From an uncultured Granulosicoccaceae bacterium (lineage in GTDB: Bacteria; Pseudomonadota; Gammaproteobacteria; Granulosicoccales; Granulosicoccaceae): 60,952 nucleotides of DNA. The stretch is from positions 1 to 60,952 of the forward strand of contig CALLMF010000024.1 in assembly GCA_938006335.1 (NCBI GenBank). The letters run 5' to 3'. This document shows, in pieces, positions 19,584 to 28,089 of the stretch. A model generated the notes under the pieces. It searched no databases. It was not told the DNA's origin and saw only the letters and a list, made by a program, of their open reading frames with translations. Positions within the stretch are counted from its first letter, which is position 1. The number at the start of each line of letters is the position of its first letter. The position numbers and the translations under genes were made by a program.

Positions 19584-20006
19584 CTGCGATGAGCAGGGCT
19601 TGCGAATCTGTGGACTCGCCCAGAGCTTGCGTGTATGGCAATTCAGATAAACTGGCGGAGACCGCCTTCGCAGAGTAAACTGGGACGAGGTGAGGGTGAC
19701 CTCGACGCCGATGCACGCGTTGATACCCCGATTGCCGACCTCTTTCAAAGGTTGGCCAGGGAGGCCTGCTCCAAGGATTTCGGCTTGATCATGGACTGCT
19801 CGTGTCGCCTGCCAATCAGCGCAGCGTCAACCGGGTGGTGGATCACTGCCGTTTATGATCCTGTCGCATCGGCAAGGCGTACGGACCTTTAGGTCTGCCG
19901 CATTGTCCAACACGTTGTGCTCCTGCGTCTGCCCCCAGGGCGGCGCGCGAGCCTGTGCTTCGCCGCCGGCGGGGCCGCATGATTTTCGAGTAAGAGAGGT
20001 GGCAAG
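19584..20006. other. Leader region of the RRM gene
   Basis: 423 bases without a supportable gene; an 85-codon frame at 19635-19892 has no domain and no ribosome site. TATGAT at 19854-19859 is a fair -10 element. If used, it gives the RRM gene a leader of roughly 145 bases. GC-rich inverted segments around 19930-19980 (GGCGGCGCGCG, CGCCGCCGGCGG) could fold in that leader. Long structured leaders are usual for cold-responsive RNA-binding protein genes, so regulation at the RNA level is a reasonable inference. Confidence 0.35.
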
Positions 20007-20282
20007 TTGAAAAAGATGTTCGTGGGTGGTCTGCCGATGGAGGCGACCGAAGAGAGCGTCACGGAAATGTTCACTGAGTACGGCAAGGTGCGCTCCATCA
20101 AGCTTGCCTCCGATGTTTTCAGTGGCAAGTGCAAGGGTTTTGGTTTTGTCGAAATGGAAGGACACGAGGCACGCGCTGCCATCGCCGGCCTCAACGGCAA
20201 GATCGTTGGCGACAAGTCGCTGAAAGTGCAGTTCGAGGAGCCGCGTCGCGGCGGCAAGAAGCGCGGCGGTCGTCGCCGCTAG
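20007..20282 (+). CDS. RRM-domain RNA-binding protein
   Basis: 91-aa single RNA recognition motif protein. RNP2 is MFVGGLP (residues 4-10) and RNP1 is CKGFGFVEM (about 42-50), with the aromatic residues that stack on RNA bases. A short basic Arg/Gly-rich tail (RRGGKKRGGRRR) ends the protein. The TTG start at 20007 is preferred over ATG 20016, because GAGAGG lies about 7 bases before the TTG and too far from the ATG. Similar bacterial RRM proteins are often cold-induced; that function is inferred from the family. Confidence 0.9.
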   Translation: MKKMFVGGLPMEATEESVTEMFTEYGKVRSIKLASDVFSGKCKGFGFVEMEGHEARAAIAGLNGKIVGDKSLKVQFEEPRRGGKKRGGRRR

Positions 20283-20342
20283 GCTTGGCAAGTCGAATCG
20301 GTCCGCTGGACGATGTTCGAACAGCCTTGGGCACAGTATCAG

Positions 20343-20376
20343 CTGCCTGCCGCCACGCCAGGGTGACGGCAGGCAG
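20343..20376. terminator. Perfect 10-bp stem between the RRM gene and tRNA-Thr
   Basis: CTGCCTGCCG and CGGCAGGCAG pair perfectly across a 14-base loop. The stem lies between two converging transcription units and could end both. There is no T-run on either side, so it is not a textbook intrinsic terminator. Confidence 0.45.
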
Positions 20377-20389
20377 ACCGACGGGAAGA

Positions 20390-20465
<76 letters not shown>

Positions 20466-20549
20466 AAGGCGGCGAAGTATAGCCCGGAATTCTGTTGACT
20501 AACGACGCCGGGGCACGCAATTGACCTTCCGGCCACACAGGAGAACCGC

Positions 20550-21344
20550 ATGATCGCGCCCGATCGTGATCACGGCGAGACACCCGCCGACGCACCAACC
20601 GACGCTGCCGGCGACAGTCGGCTCACAAACAAGTCGGTGCGCAGCTTTGTCATCCGTAACGGGCGCATGACCGATGCCCAGACCGATGCCATGACGCGGT
20701 TGATGCCCCGCTACGGCATCGATTTCCACAAGCACGTTCGTCCTGACTCCGATTCAGACCGATGCGCAACGAGTGCTGCGCTGTCCACTGCGTTTGATCA
20801 GCCCGGTTCGGCCGATCGCCCGCTGTGGCTGGAAATCGGGATTGGCAATGGCGACGCCCTGCTCGGCATGGCCGAGGCCAATCCAGAGATCAACCTGATC
20901 GGCGTCGAAGTACACGCTCCGGGCATTGGCCACACGCTGCTGGGTATCGAGTCTCGCGGACTGGAAAACGTGCGCGTGATCCGCCATGACGCGCTTGAGG
21001 TGCTCGAAAATCTATGCCCGGCAGGCTCACTCGAGCGCGTCATGCTGTTCTTTCCAGACCCTTGGCACAAGAAGCGCCATCATAAGCGCCGCATTGTGAG
21101 GCCAGATTTTCTTGATGGCGTTGCCCGCGCTTTGGCACCCGCTGGACTGCTCCATTGCGCAACGGACGTGACAGACTATGCCTCCTGGATGCATGACTCA
21201 CTTGCTGCCGACGACCGATTCTCCAACACCGCCCCCGGGCGTGAGGATACGGCGCGCCCGCAATGGCGACCCGAAACGCGCTTCGAACGCCGCGGCGAAC
21301 GCTTGGGACACGCCGTTCATGACCTGCTCTACCGACGCTGCTGA
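20550..21344 (+). CDS. trmB: tRNA (guanine-N7-)-methyltransferase TrmB
   Basis: Methylates G46 in the variable loop of tRNAs with SAM. 264 aa from ATG 20550, with AGGAGA 7 bases upstream. The first 40 or so residues are poorly conserved; the domain begins at VRSFVIRNGRMT. SAM-binding motif I is LWLEIGIGNGD, motif II ends in IGVEVHAPG, and the family signature VMLFFPDPWHKKRHHKRR (about 162-179) carries catalytic Asp and substrate-binding His/Arg. The final residues RFERRGERLGH are typical. Its TGA overlaps the ATG of the next gene by one base. Confidence 0.95.
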   Translation: MIAPDRDHGETPADAPTDAAGDSRLTNKSVRSFVIRNGRMTDAQTDAMTRLMPRYGIDFHKHVRPDSDSDRCATSAALSTAFDQPGSADRPLWLEIGIGNGDALLGMAEANPEINLIGVEVHAPGIGHTLLGIESRGLENVRVIRHDALEVLENLCPAGSLERVMLFFPDPWHKKRHHKRRIVRPDFLDGVARALAPAGLLHCATDVTDYASWMHDSLAADDRFSNTAPGREDTARPQWRPETRFERRGERLGHAVHDLLYRRC

Positions 21345-23200
21345 TGGAGACCCTCACGCTGTCGGTCGAGATGATCTTGATGCTCGGGTTGCTGGCGCTG
21401 ACGGTCGTACTGTTTGCATTTGAAGTTCTGCGTGTCGATGTTGCCGCTATCTGCATCATGGTCTTGTTGGGCATCGGCACGCTCATCCCCGGCATCAACC
21501 CACTGATCGATCCGGATCAGCTGTTCTCCGGCTTTTCATCCAATGCCGTGATCTCCGTCATTGCCGTGATGATCATCGGTGCCGGTCTCGACAAGACAGG
21601 CCTGATGGGGCAACTGGCGCAGCTCATTCTGCGACGCGGGGGCAAGACCGAGGGGCGTATCATTCCACTGGTCTCGGGAACCGTCGCCTTCATTTCAAGC
21701 TTCATGCAGAACATCGGCGCCGCCGCGCTGTTCCTGCCCGTCGTCTCGCGCATTTCTGCGCGGGCCGATATTCCGATGTCCCGCTTGCTCATGCCGATGG
21801 GCTTTTGCGCCATCCTCGGCGGCACCGCCACGATGATCGGCTCGAGCCCCCTGATTCTGCTCAACGATCTGCTGTTGTCGGCCAACGAGTACCTACCAGA
21901 GCAAGACCGAATGGACACCTTCGGCTTGTTTTCGGTCACGCCGATCGGCCTGGCACTCGTGCTCGCGGGCATCGTCTACTTCGTGCTCGCGGGTCGCTTC
22001 GTGCTGCCACGTCGCGCGGAAACCGACACCTCCAAGACCTCCCGCGCGTCGGATTACTTCGAATCCGTTTACGGCATCAAGGGCGAGCTGATCGAGGTTC
22101 GCGTGACCGACGACAGCCCGCTGGTGGGCAAGACGGTCAGCCAGCTCGAAGATGTCCACAACTCCGCGAACGTGGTGGCCTTGTACTCCGGTGACGTGGT
22201 CAAGGTGCCACCGGATGGCGAAGAGATGGTCTGGGTGAATACCCGCGTCGGATTGATGGGTGATCGCGACCAGATTGTCGCCTGGTGCGACAGCAACGAC
22301 TTCGAGGTCAAGGACGAGCTGGACCGCTTTTCCGATGTCCTGAACGCCCAGCATGGTGGCGTGGCAGAGATCGTCGTGCCACCCGGCTCGAGCCTTATCG
22401 GCACATCGATCTCGGACATCAAGCCGCGCCGCAATTTCGGCACCAACATCCTGCAGATCTACCGCACCGAGCAGATCATACGAGATCACTTCGGCGACGA
22501 AAAACTGCGCGCTGGGGACACCTTGGTCGTACATGCCAGCTGGAAGAATCTCGCCAAACTGCAGCGCACCCATGCACAGGATCTGGTGCTGGCGACTGAC
22601 GTCAACTACGAGGACTTGCGCACCAACAAGATACGCCCCGCCCTCGTGTGTTTCGCGTCCGCTCTGGTGCTTTTTTTCATTACCGACAGTCTCGCCATTT
22701 CACTGTTGACCGGCGCTGTCGGCATGATCCTGTCAGGCGTGCTGACCATCGACGAGGCCTACGATGCGGTCAGCTGGCAAACCGTGTTCCTGCTGGCATC
22801 GCTCATTCCGCTGGGTATCGCCGTCGATGGCACCGGTACCGCCGCCTGGATCGCTCAGGAGATTCTCATCGTGGTGGGCGACGTGCCCAACTGGGTCATG
22901 CAGGTCGTGGTTGCGGTGCTCGCGACCTTCTTTACCCTGGTCATGTCCAACATCGGCGCGACGGTGTTGCTGGTACCGCTGGCGGTGAACCTCGCCCTGG
23001 CGATTGGTGCCGACCCTGCAGTGTTCGCATTGACGGTCGCCATCAGTACCTCCAACTCCTTCCTTATCCCGACCCACCAGGTCAACGCGCTGGTGATGGG
23101 CCCGGGCGGCTATCAAGTCGCCGACTTCATGCGCGCAGGCGGCATCATGACCATGCTGTTTCTCGCGGTCAGCCTGGTGATGATAAATCTCGTTTTCTGA
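21344..23200 (+). CDS. SLC13-type permease with two TrkA-C domains
   Basis: 618-aa inner-membrane permease of the divalent anion:sodium symporter/ArsB superfamily. Hydrophobic helices occupy about 1-220 and 430-618. Between them are two soluble RCK/TrkA-C domains (about 245-325 and 335-415), recognised from IEVRVTDDSPLVGKTVSQL and AEIVVPPGSSLIGTSISDI. Such TrkA-C inserts bind nucleotides or ions and gate transport in relatives. The C-terminal half holds STSNSFLIPTHQVNALVMGPGGY, a conserved SLC13 re-entrant region. The substrate (sulfate, dicarboxylate or other) cannot be told from sequence. It is coupled to trmB, and its end overlaps znuB by 32 bases tail to tail. Confidence 0.88.
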   Translation: METLTLSVEMILMLGLLALTVVLFAFEVLRVDVAAICIMVLLGIGTLIPGINPLIDPDQLFSGFSSNAVISVIAVMIIGAGLDKTGLMGQLAQLILRRGGKTEGRIIPLVSGTVAFISSFMQNIGAAALFLPVVSRISARADIPMSRLLMPMGFCAILGGTATMIGSSPLILLNDLLLSANEYLPEQDRMDTFGLFSVTPIGLALVLAGIVYFVLAGRFVLPRRAETDTSKTSRASDYFESVYGIKGELIEVRVTDDSPLVGKTVSQLEDVHNSANVVALYSGDVVKVPPDGEEMVWVNTRVGLMGDRDQIVAWCDSNDFEVKDELDRFSDVLNAQHGGVAEIVVPPGSSLIGTSISDIKPRRNFGTNILQIYRTEQIIRDHFGDEKLRAGDTLVVHASWKNLAKLQRTHAQDLVLATDVNYEDLRTNKIRPALVCFASALVLFFITDSLAISLLTGAVGMILSGVLTIDEAYDAVSWQTVFLLASLIPLGIAVDGTGTAAWIAQEILIVVGDVPNWVMQVVVAVLATFFTLVMSNIGATVLLVPLAVNLALAIGADPAVFALTVAISTSNSFLIPTHQVNALVMGPGGYQVADFMRAGGIMTMLFLAVSLVMINLVF

Positions 23201-23978
23201 GCGCTGCCACCGCATTTGCCAGGCAAAAGCTCACCGCGGCAACCACCACGATGCTGGGCCCAGTCGGCGTGTCGGCATACCAGGACACGAGCAGACCACA
23301 CAGCGCTGACGTCACACCGATCACCATCGCCAGCGCCGCCATGCCTTCCGGACTGCTGGCCAGTGCGCGGGCAGCAGCAGCCGGCACGATCAGCAAGGAC
23401 GTGATCAACAAGGCGCCCACCACACGGATGGAGATCGCCACCACGATGGCCAGCGCCAGCGTCAGGAGCAGACGCTCCCGGCGTGGATCAATGCCGCTGG
23501 CAACCGCGAGGTCGGGGCTCAAGGTCACCAGTAGCCAGGCCGACCAACGCCATGCGATCAGCCCGACCACCAATACCGCGCCGATCCAGATGACCCAGAG
23601 ATCGCTGCCAGATACTGCAAGCAGGTCACCGAACAGCCAGGCGTCCAGGCCCACCCGCATACCCGGCATAAAAGAGACGACGACCAGAGCGACGGCCAAC
23701 GCCGAGTGAGCAGCGACGCCAAGCGCCGTATCCATCGAGTGACCGCGCTCACCCAGGCTCGAGACAATCCACCCCATGGCAAGTGCGACCAGCACCGTTC
23801 CAACGGCCACGGGCAAGGAAAGCGCCAAGGCCAGAGCCACACCCAACAAGGCCGCATGTGCCGTCGCGTCGCCGAAGTAGGCCATGCGTCGCCAGACGAC
23901 AAAACAGCCGAGTGGTGCTGATGCCAGTGCCACCCCGACGCCAGCGAGCGCTGCTCGCACCATGAAGTAGTCGATCAT
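23169..23978 (-). CDS. znuB: Zinc ABC transporter permease ZnuB
   Basis: Membrane component of the ZnuABC high-affinity zinc importer (269 aa). Family features: MIDYFMVRAALAGVGVALASAPLGCFVVWRRMAYFGDATAHAALLGV-type start (the FGDATAHAALLGVAL segment is diagnostic), eight or so hydrophobic helices, and the ABC-contact region near ASGIDPRRERLLLTLALAIVV. It overlaps znuC by four bases (ATGA), giving a zur-znuC-znuB operon. The last 32 bases overlap the convergent SLC13 gene. Confidence 0.95.
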   Translation of the reverse strand: MIDYFMVRAALAGVGVALASAPLGCFVVWRRMAYFGDATAHAALLGVALALALSLPVAVGTVLVALAMGWIVSSLGERGHSMDTALGVAAHSALAVALVVVSFMPGMRVGLDAWLFGDLLAVSGSDLWVIWIGAVLVVGLIAWRWSAWLLVTLSPDLAVASGIDPRRERLLLTLALAIVVAISIRVVGALLITSLLIVPAAAARALASSPEGMAALAMVIGVTSALCGLLVSWYADTPTGPSIVVVAAVSFCLANAVAALRKRDLSSPG

Positions 23979-24766
23979 GGCGCTGACGACCCGCTCTCAG
24001 GTGTACCCGACTGCTCGGCATGCTCGTGGATATGATCGTGCACGTGCTCATGCACGTGGTCATGCACGTGGTCGTGATCATGCCGGTACAAGGCCAGAGC
24101 CCCTCCGGTCCCGGTACCAAACAAGGCCCGATACTCGGGGCGGCTGGCGACCACATCGGGTGCACCATGGCAGCACACATGGCCATTGAGGCAGACGACT
24201 CGATCCGATGCGCTCATCACCACATGCAATTCATGGCTGACCATGAGTACCGCACATTGGAGCGACTCGCGCACTGATTCGATACGTTGATAGAAGGCTG
24301 CAGAGCCCGTCTGATCGAGACCCTGGGTGGCTTCGTCGAGCACCAGCACCTGTGGATCCACCAACAATGCCCGCGCCAGCAGCACGCGTTGCAACTGACC
24401 GCCAGACAGACTCACCAGGGACTGCTGCGCGACATCGGGAAGCCCGGCTTCCGCCAATGCGGCCGCAACGCGCTGTCGCCCATGCTGCCGTGGTAACGCA
24501 AGAAAACGCTCAACGGTCATCGGCATGGACGGGTCGAGCGAGACGCGCTGCGGCACGTAACCGATGCGCAAACCGGGTGTACGCGTCACCGAGCCATGAT
24601 CGGGGCGACGGGCCCCTACCAGTACCCGCACCAGCGTCGTCTTGCCTGACCCGTTGGGTCCAACCAATGTCACGATTTCTCCAGCCTCGAGGCTGATATC
24701 CACCGCGTCGAGGATGACCCGACCGCGGTCAAGGACCGTGACCTTGGACGCTGAGAGAAGGCTCAT
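23975..24766 (-). CDS. znuC: Zinc ABC transporter ATPase ZnuC with polyhistidine tail
   Basis: ATP-binding component of the zinc importer, 263 aa from ATG 24766. Walker A is GPNGSGKT (about 38-45), the signature is LSGGQLQRVLLARALL, Walker B is VLVLDEATQ, and the switch His lies in VSHELH. The unusual part is the tail: between about residues 229 and 249 every second residue is His (11 His, alternating with Asp, Val, Glu, Ile), followed by an acidic-polar end. The ZnuA of this locus has no His-rich loop, so zinc sensing or buffering may have moved to the cytoplasmic ATPase. The start overlaps the zur stop by four bases. Confidence 0.95.
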   Translation of the reverse strand: MSLLSASKVTVLDRGRVILDAVDISLEAGEIVTLVGPNGSGKTTLVRVLVGARRPDHGSVTRTPGLRIGYVPQRVSLDPSMPMTVERFLALPRQHGRQRVAAALAEAGLPDVAQQSLVSLSGGQLQRVLLARALLVDPQVLVLDEATQGLDQTGSAAFYQRIESVRESLQCAVLMVSHELHVVMSASDRVVCLNGHVCCHGAPDVVASRPEYRALFGTGTGGALALYRHDHDHVHDHVHEHVHDHIHEHAEQSGTPESGSSAP

Positions 24767-25266
24767 TCCTTCGCTTCGGCACACATGGCGCACAGGCCCG
24801 TAGCCTCGACGACAGTGCTGGCGATTCGAAAGCCCGATTCACGCGCCCGTCGCGACAGGCCGCTGCGCGCGGCAGGTGCCTGACACTCGCCCACGAGCCC
24901 ACAATCCGTACAGATCATGAAGGCCGGATCATGCACTTCGCCAGGATGATCACAGGCGACAAAGGCGTTGAGTTTCTCGATCCGGTGCACGAAGCCGTGC
25001 TCGACAAGAAACCCGAGCGCCCGATAGGCGATGGGTGGCTTGGAGCCCAGCCCATCAATACGCAAGCGCTCCAGTACATCGTAGGCGCCCAGCGCCACGT
25101 GGCTCTCCAACAGGATTTCCAAGGTACGACGCCGCACGGGTGTCAAGCGCAGCCCCGCCCCATCACAATGACGCTCCGCCTGCAGCATGGCTCTTTTGCG
25201 ACAACGCCGATGGTCGTGGCGAAGTAATCCAAGAGGTTGATCAGTAGGCACTTTGGTGGGCGGCAT
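24763..25266 (-). CDS. zur: Zinc uptake regulator Zur (Fur family)
   Basis: Zinc-responsive repressor of znu genes. The winged-helix domain contains GAGLRLTPVRRRTLEILL and the recognition helix region SKPPIAYRALGFLVEHGFVHRIE. The metal-binding half has HDPAFMICTDCGLVGEC and ends CAMCAEAKE, giving the two CxxC pairs of the structural zinc site, plus FVACDHPGEVHD. The frame is open to ATG 25296, but that codon lies inside the operator. A minus-strand TATAAC (25283-25288) would begin transcription near 25276, so I choose ATG 25266 (167 aa). ATG 25188 with AAAGAG upstream is another option. Confidence 0.92.
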   Translation of the reverse strand: MPPTKVPTDQPLGLLRHDHRRCRKRAMLQAERHCDGAGLRLTPVRRRTLEILLESHVALGAYDVLERLRIDGLGSKPPIAYRALGFLVEHGFVHRIEKLNAFVACDHPGEVHDPAFMICTDCGLVGECQAPAARSGLSRRARESGFRIASTVVEATGLCAMCAEAKE

Positions 25267-25281
25267 ACAACGTAGGCAGTC

Positions 25282-25294
25282 GTTATATCGTAAC
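25282..25294. promoter_or_regulatory. Probable Zur operator in the zur/znuA divergent promoter
   Basis: The only gap between the divergent zur and znuA genes carries the inverted repeat GTTATATCGTAAC (GTTA-N5-TAAC), close to the core of known gammaproteobacterial Zur boxes (GTTATANTATAAC). It overlaps a minus-strand TATAAC and a plus-strand TATATC, so one bound dimer could block both promoters. The plus-strand -10 would start znuA transcription almost at its ATG, and no ribosome site is visible there. Confidence 0.7.
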
Positions 25295-25302
25295 ATCGCT
25301 GC

Positions 25303-26163
25303 ATGAACCAGATCATCCCGGCTTTCCTGCTGTGTCTTGCCATCACCTTGGCGCCGGCATCAGCAAAAGCCGAACGCGCACTGCGCATCGCCACCGACAT
25401 CATTCCGATCGAGGCGCTCGTCGACGCTGTAGTAAAAGACGCACACGAGGTCGATGTGCTTATCGGCGCTCAGGGTTCTCCGCATCACTTCAGCCTGCGC
25501 CCATCGGAGGCCAGAACCCTTGCCCGCGCCGACATCGTGTTTCACCTGGGCGAGCGCTTGTCCCCATGGCTCGGCAGCGCACTGCAGACGATCGCTCCCA
25601 GGGCACGATCGGTCGAGCTGAAAGCCGACGTCACCGACGTCAGCGATGCGCTACGCAAGGATCCGCACACCTGGCTGGATCCGCTCAACGCGATCGCATG
25701 GCTCAACATCATCAGCGAGGAACTCGCCACCGCCGATCCGGACAACGCCGTGAACTACCGGATCAATGCGGGTCGAGCCGCCAAGCTGATCGAGGCGGAA
25801 GTACAGAAAGTACAGGCGCGTTCCGCCGAACTGTCGCGTCGTCAGTGGCTGGTCTTTCACGACAGCCTTGCATGGTTCAGCACACGCTTTGATCTTGAAC
25901 CCGTAGGCGTGGTTACCAGTAACGAAGATCAGCCGCCGAGTGCCTCACAACTGGCAGCAATCCGCGCACTTGTGCAAAGCCGTGACGCCGATTGCATACT
26001 GGCAGAGCGCGGAGTACCGAGTCGCTCCATCAGAGCCATCGATGACACGCAAAGCCTGCCGGTCTTCGAGATTGATCCACGCGGTAGCGATCTACCTGGC
26101 GGCATGGAGCACTACCCGGCGCTGATACAGTCACTGAGCCAGGCTATCAACCGCTGCGTCTAG
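25303..26163 (+). CDS. znuA: Zinc-binding periplasmic protein ZnuA
   Basis: Solute-binding protein of the zinc importer, 286 aa, with a Sec signal (LLCLAITLAPASAKA). The expected zinc ligands are visible: His in SPHHFSLRPS (about 62-63), His in DPHTWLDP (about 123), His in VFHDSLAWF (about 188) and an acidic residue near FEIDPRG (about 261). The long His/Asp/Glu-rich loop usual between the first two ligands is absent; that stretch is short and ordinary here. znuA is divergent from zur-znuCB. Its TAG lies in a CTAG shared with the stop of metA on the other strand. Confidence 0.94.
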   Translation: MNQIIPAFLLCLAITLAPASAKAERALRIATDIIPIEALVDAVVKDAHEVDVLIGAQGSPHHFSLRPSEARTLARADIVFHLGERLSPWLGSALQTIAPRARSVELKADVTDVSDALRKDPHTWLDPLNAIAWLNIISEELATADPDNAVNYRINAGRAAKLIEAEVQKVQARSAELSRRQWLVFHDSLAWFSTRFDLEPVGVVTSNEDQPPSASQLAAIRALVQSRDADCILAERGVPSRSIRAIDDTQSLPVFEIDPRGSDLPGGMEHYPALIQSLSQAINRCV

Positions 26164-27233
26164 TGGAATGCCCAGCCCAGCGGATCGTCGCGATCCACAC
26201 CATCCATGTATGGCAGGGCCTGGTCCGCATGGGTGAGCTGATACACGAGGCCGAGCCAGTTGCCCACCAGGGCTTCTCCGCTGTCGTGCCAGGTGTTCTG
26301 CAGGCGCGACAGCAACAGCTGCTCCGGAAAATCAGGAGGTCGCGTCGTGCTCGCGATACTCCGCTCGATGTGTTCACGGTATTCCTCAAGCAACGCGACT
26401 GACCACGCATCGAAGTAACCTTCGGGAACCGGCGGATAACGCGTGCTCAACCCATTGAGGAAACGCCCGACCTCGCGCTTGTACTCCTTCATCAGGCTGA
26501 TGGCATCGTACTCAGGATGCCCTTGCAGGAACACGGTCCGAAAACCATCCGGGCTGACGGCAACCTGCACGCCCGCCTGATCGCTTTCGACCAGCACGTG
26601 CAATCCGACTGAGTCCATCTGCTCGCGAGACACGACGTTGAACCGCGAGTGCGGCACAGACAGATGCGTGTTGAGCCCGGCAACCAGCGGGTGATCCGGC
26701 GAAACGATACGATGATCGAACACGCCCCAGCACTTCTCGGCCAGCGGCTGCCGACGCAAGCCATAGCGTTGCAGCATGACCGCATGGGTCGCCAGGCAGG
26801 AGCACAGCGTAGACGTCACGTGCTCATCCGCCCAGTCCATCACCTCACCCAACGGTTCCCAGAACACCTCATCGGCAAGGTTGGGTTCGGTGACATTCGC
26901 GCCGCTGATGATCAAGGCATCCAGGCCCTCTGCCTTCACGGACTCAAAGCTTTCGTAGAACGTGTCGATGTGCTCTCGCGCATACGATGCACGCGGCAAG
27001 CTGTCGAGACTGAACGGGTGCACGTAAAACTGTGAAATCGGATTGCTCGACCCCAACAGTCGAAAGAACTGTCGCTCGGTAGCGGCAAGGGCCGCATCCG
27101 GCATCATGTTCAGCAAGCCCACGTGCAACGGCCGCACGTCCTGGTGCTTGGCTCGTTCCGGTGACAACAAGCGCTGCCCTTCACGACGCAAGCGCTCAAA
27201 GGTGGGTAGTTCGTTATGCGCTACCAGTGGCAT
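26160..27233 (-). CDS. metA: Homoserine O-acyltransferase, MetA family
   Basis: First committed enzyme of methionine synthesis, acylating homoserine with succinyl- or acetyl-CoA; the acyl donor cannot be read from the sequence. I begin at ATG 27233 (357 aa), because MPLVAHNELPTF aligns with the start of E. coli MetA. An upstream in-frame ATG at 27254 exists. Catalytic residues by alignment: Cys146 in STLCSCLATHA, then His239 and Glu241 in QGHPEYD. LNMMPDAALAATERQFFRLL and CWGVFDHR are family hallmarks. It overlaps the upstream ATPase gene by 20 bases, and its stop is shared with znuA. Confidence 0.92.
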   Translation of the reverse strand: MPLVAHNELPTFERLRREGQRLLSPERAKHQDVRPLHVGLLNMMPDAALAATERQFFRLLGSSNPISQFYVHPFSLDSLPRASYAREHIDTFYESFESVKAEGLDALIISGANVTEPNLADEVFWEPLGEVMDWADEHVTSTLCSCLATHAVMLQRYGLRRQPLAEKCWGVFDHRIVSPDHPLVAGLNTHLSVPHSRFNVVSREQMDSVGLHVLVESDQAGVQVAVSPDGFRTVFLQGHPEYDAISLMKEYKREVGRFLNGLSTRYPPVPEGYFDAWSVALLEEYREHIERSIASTTRPPDFPEQLLLSRLQNTWHDSGEALVGNWLGLVYQLTHADQALPYMDGVDRDDPLGWAFH

Positions 27234-28086
27234 GCTTAGTGGCCTCGTGAGCATCCAGCGTGTCGGCGATCAAATCAACAAACTCCTCCGGTGTTTGCAC
27301 CTCGAAGGCGTCCCGTGCCGAAATCGAATACCCGTACGTGTCAGCGATACGCTTGTAGCGCGGCAAGCGCGCCTTGAACAGGAAGGGAAAGACCCAGGAG
27401 ATGAAGTGCTCCGGATCGATCTCGGCGACATAGTCGATGCCCTGTTCTTCCATGTAGGTTGCCAGCGACTCGTCCAGAAAGGCCTCGCGGTAATACAGTG
27501 GTTTGGGTGACTTCACCGCTCGCTCTATCAGGAACTGCTCGTCTTCCTCGCTCGCTTTGATGTAGATAACGATCGTGTCGCGAGCAACGGCCTGAAAGAT
27601 CGACTCATCATCGATCTCGCAGAAACTGCCCGAGGCATCATTTAGAAAGTGCGGGTAGCCGTAGATGTCACTCGCCTTCTCGATGAACTGGCTGACGTCG
27701 CGCATGGCTTGCACCTCGGCATCGAGGTGCAGGGCCTGTCGGCGCTTGAACTCCGGCAGGGACATGCCACCCAACTCAGGGCTGCCCAACATTCCAAGAA
27801 ACGTGGACAAGGGCTTGAGGTTGTCGATTGTGATGTTGTTGCTGATGTAGATCGAGTCGGTACGTAGCAACTTGCGCAGAAACGGCACACTCATGGCCTC
27901 GCGCTTGATGTTGTCGAGGATCGGCTCGCTCAGATAACGGGTGCCGATGCGGTAGTCGACCGAGTAATGAAACCACTCGTGGTCGCGCAGAATGTTGGAC
28001 AGGCGCGTCTTGCCGACGCCGGACATGCCGAGCAGCGTGACACGCCGGGATGACAGCTCCCGAAAGGCTTCTCCGCTCAGTCGCAC
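27214..28086 (-). CDS. P-loop ATPase of unknown function
   Basis: 290-aa soluble protein opening with Walker A GMSGVGKT (about 19-26), shortly after a GTG start. The family recurs beside ypfJ-like or metabolic genes in several proteobacteria as an uncharacterised 'ATPase'. FLNDASGSFCEIDD may hold the acidic residue that replaces Walker B, and IVIYIKASEEDEQFLIERA resembles the sugar/nucleotide kinase strand-helix pattern. The P-loop followed by DYRIGTRYL looks kinase-like. The substrate is unknown. It starts 3 bases after the ypfJ stop and overlaps metA by 20 bases, so the three genes form one operon. Confidence 0.75.
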   Translation of the reverse strand: MRLSGEAFRELSSRRVTLLGMSGVGKTRLSNILRDHEWFHYSVDYRIGTRYLSEPILDNIKREAMSVPFLRKLLRTDSIYISNNITIDNLKPLSTFLGMLGSPELGGMSLPEFKRRQALHLDAEVQAMRDVSQFIEKASDIYGYPHFLNDASGSFCEIDDESIFQAVARDTIVIYIKASEEDEQFLIERAVKSPKPLYYREAFLDESLATYMEEQGIDYVAEIDPEHFISWVFPFLFKARLPRYKRIADTYGYSISARDAFEVQTPEEFVDLIADTLDAHEATKHATGSA

Positions 28087-28089
28087 CGA

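Noticed and set aside
19635..19892. 85-codon frame before the RRM gene
   Set aside because: No ribosome site, no domain, and it spans the likely RRM promoter and leader.
22648..23709. 353-codon plus-strand frame across the SLC13 end and znuB
   Set aside because: It crosses two well-supported genes in another frame and its translation has no recognisable fold.
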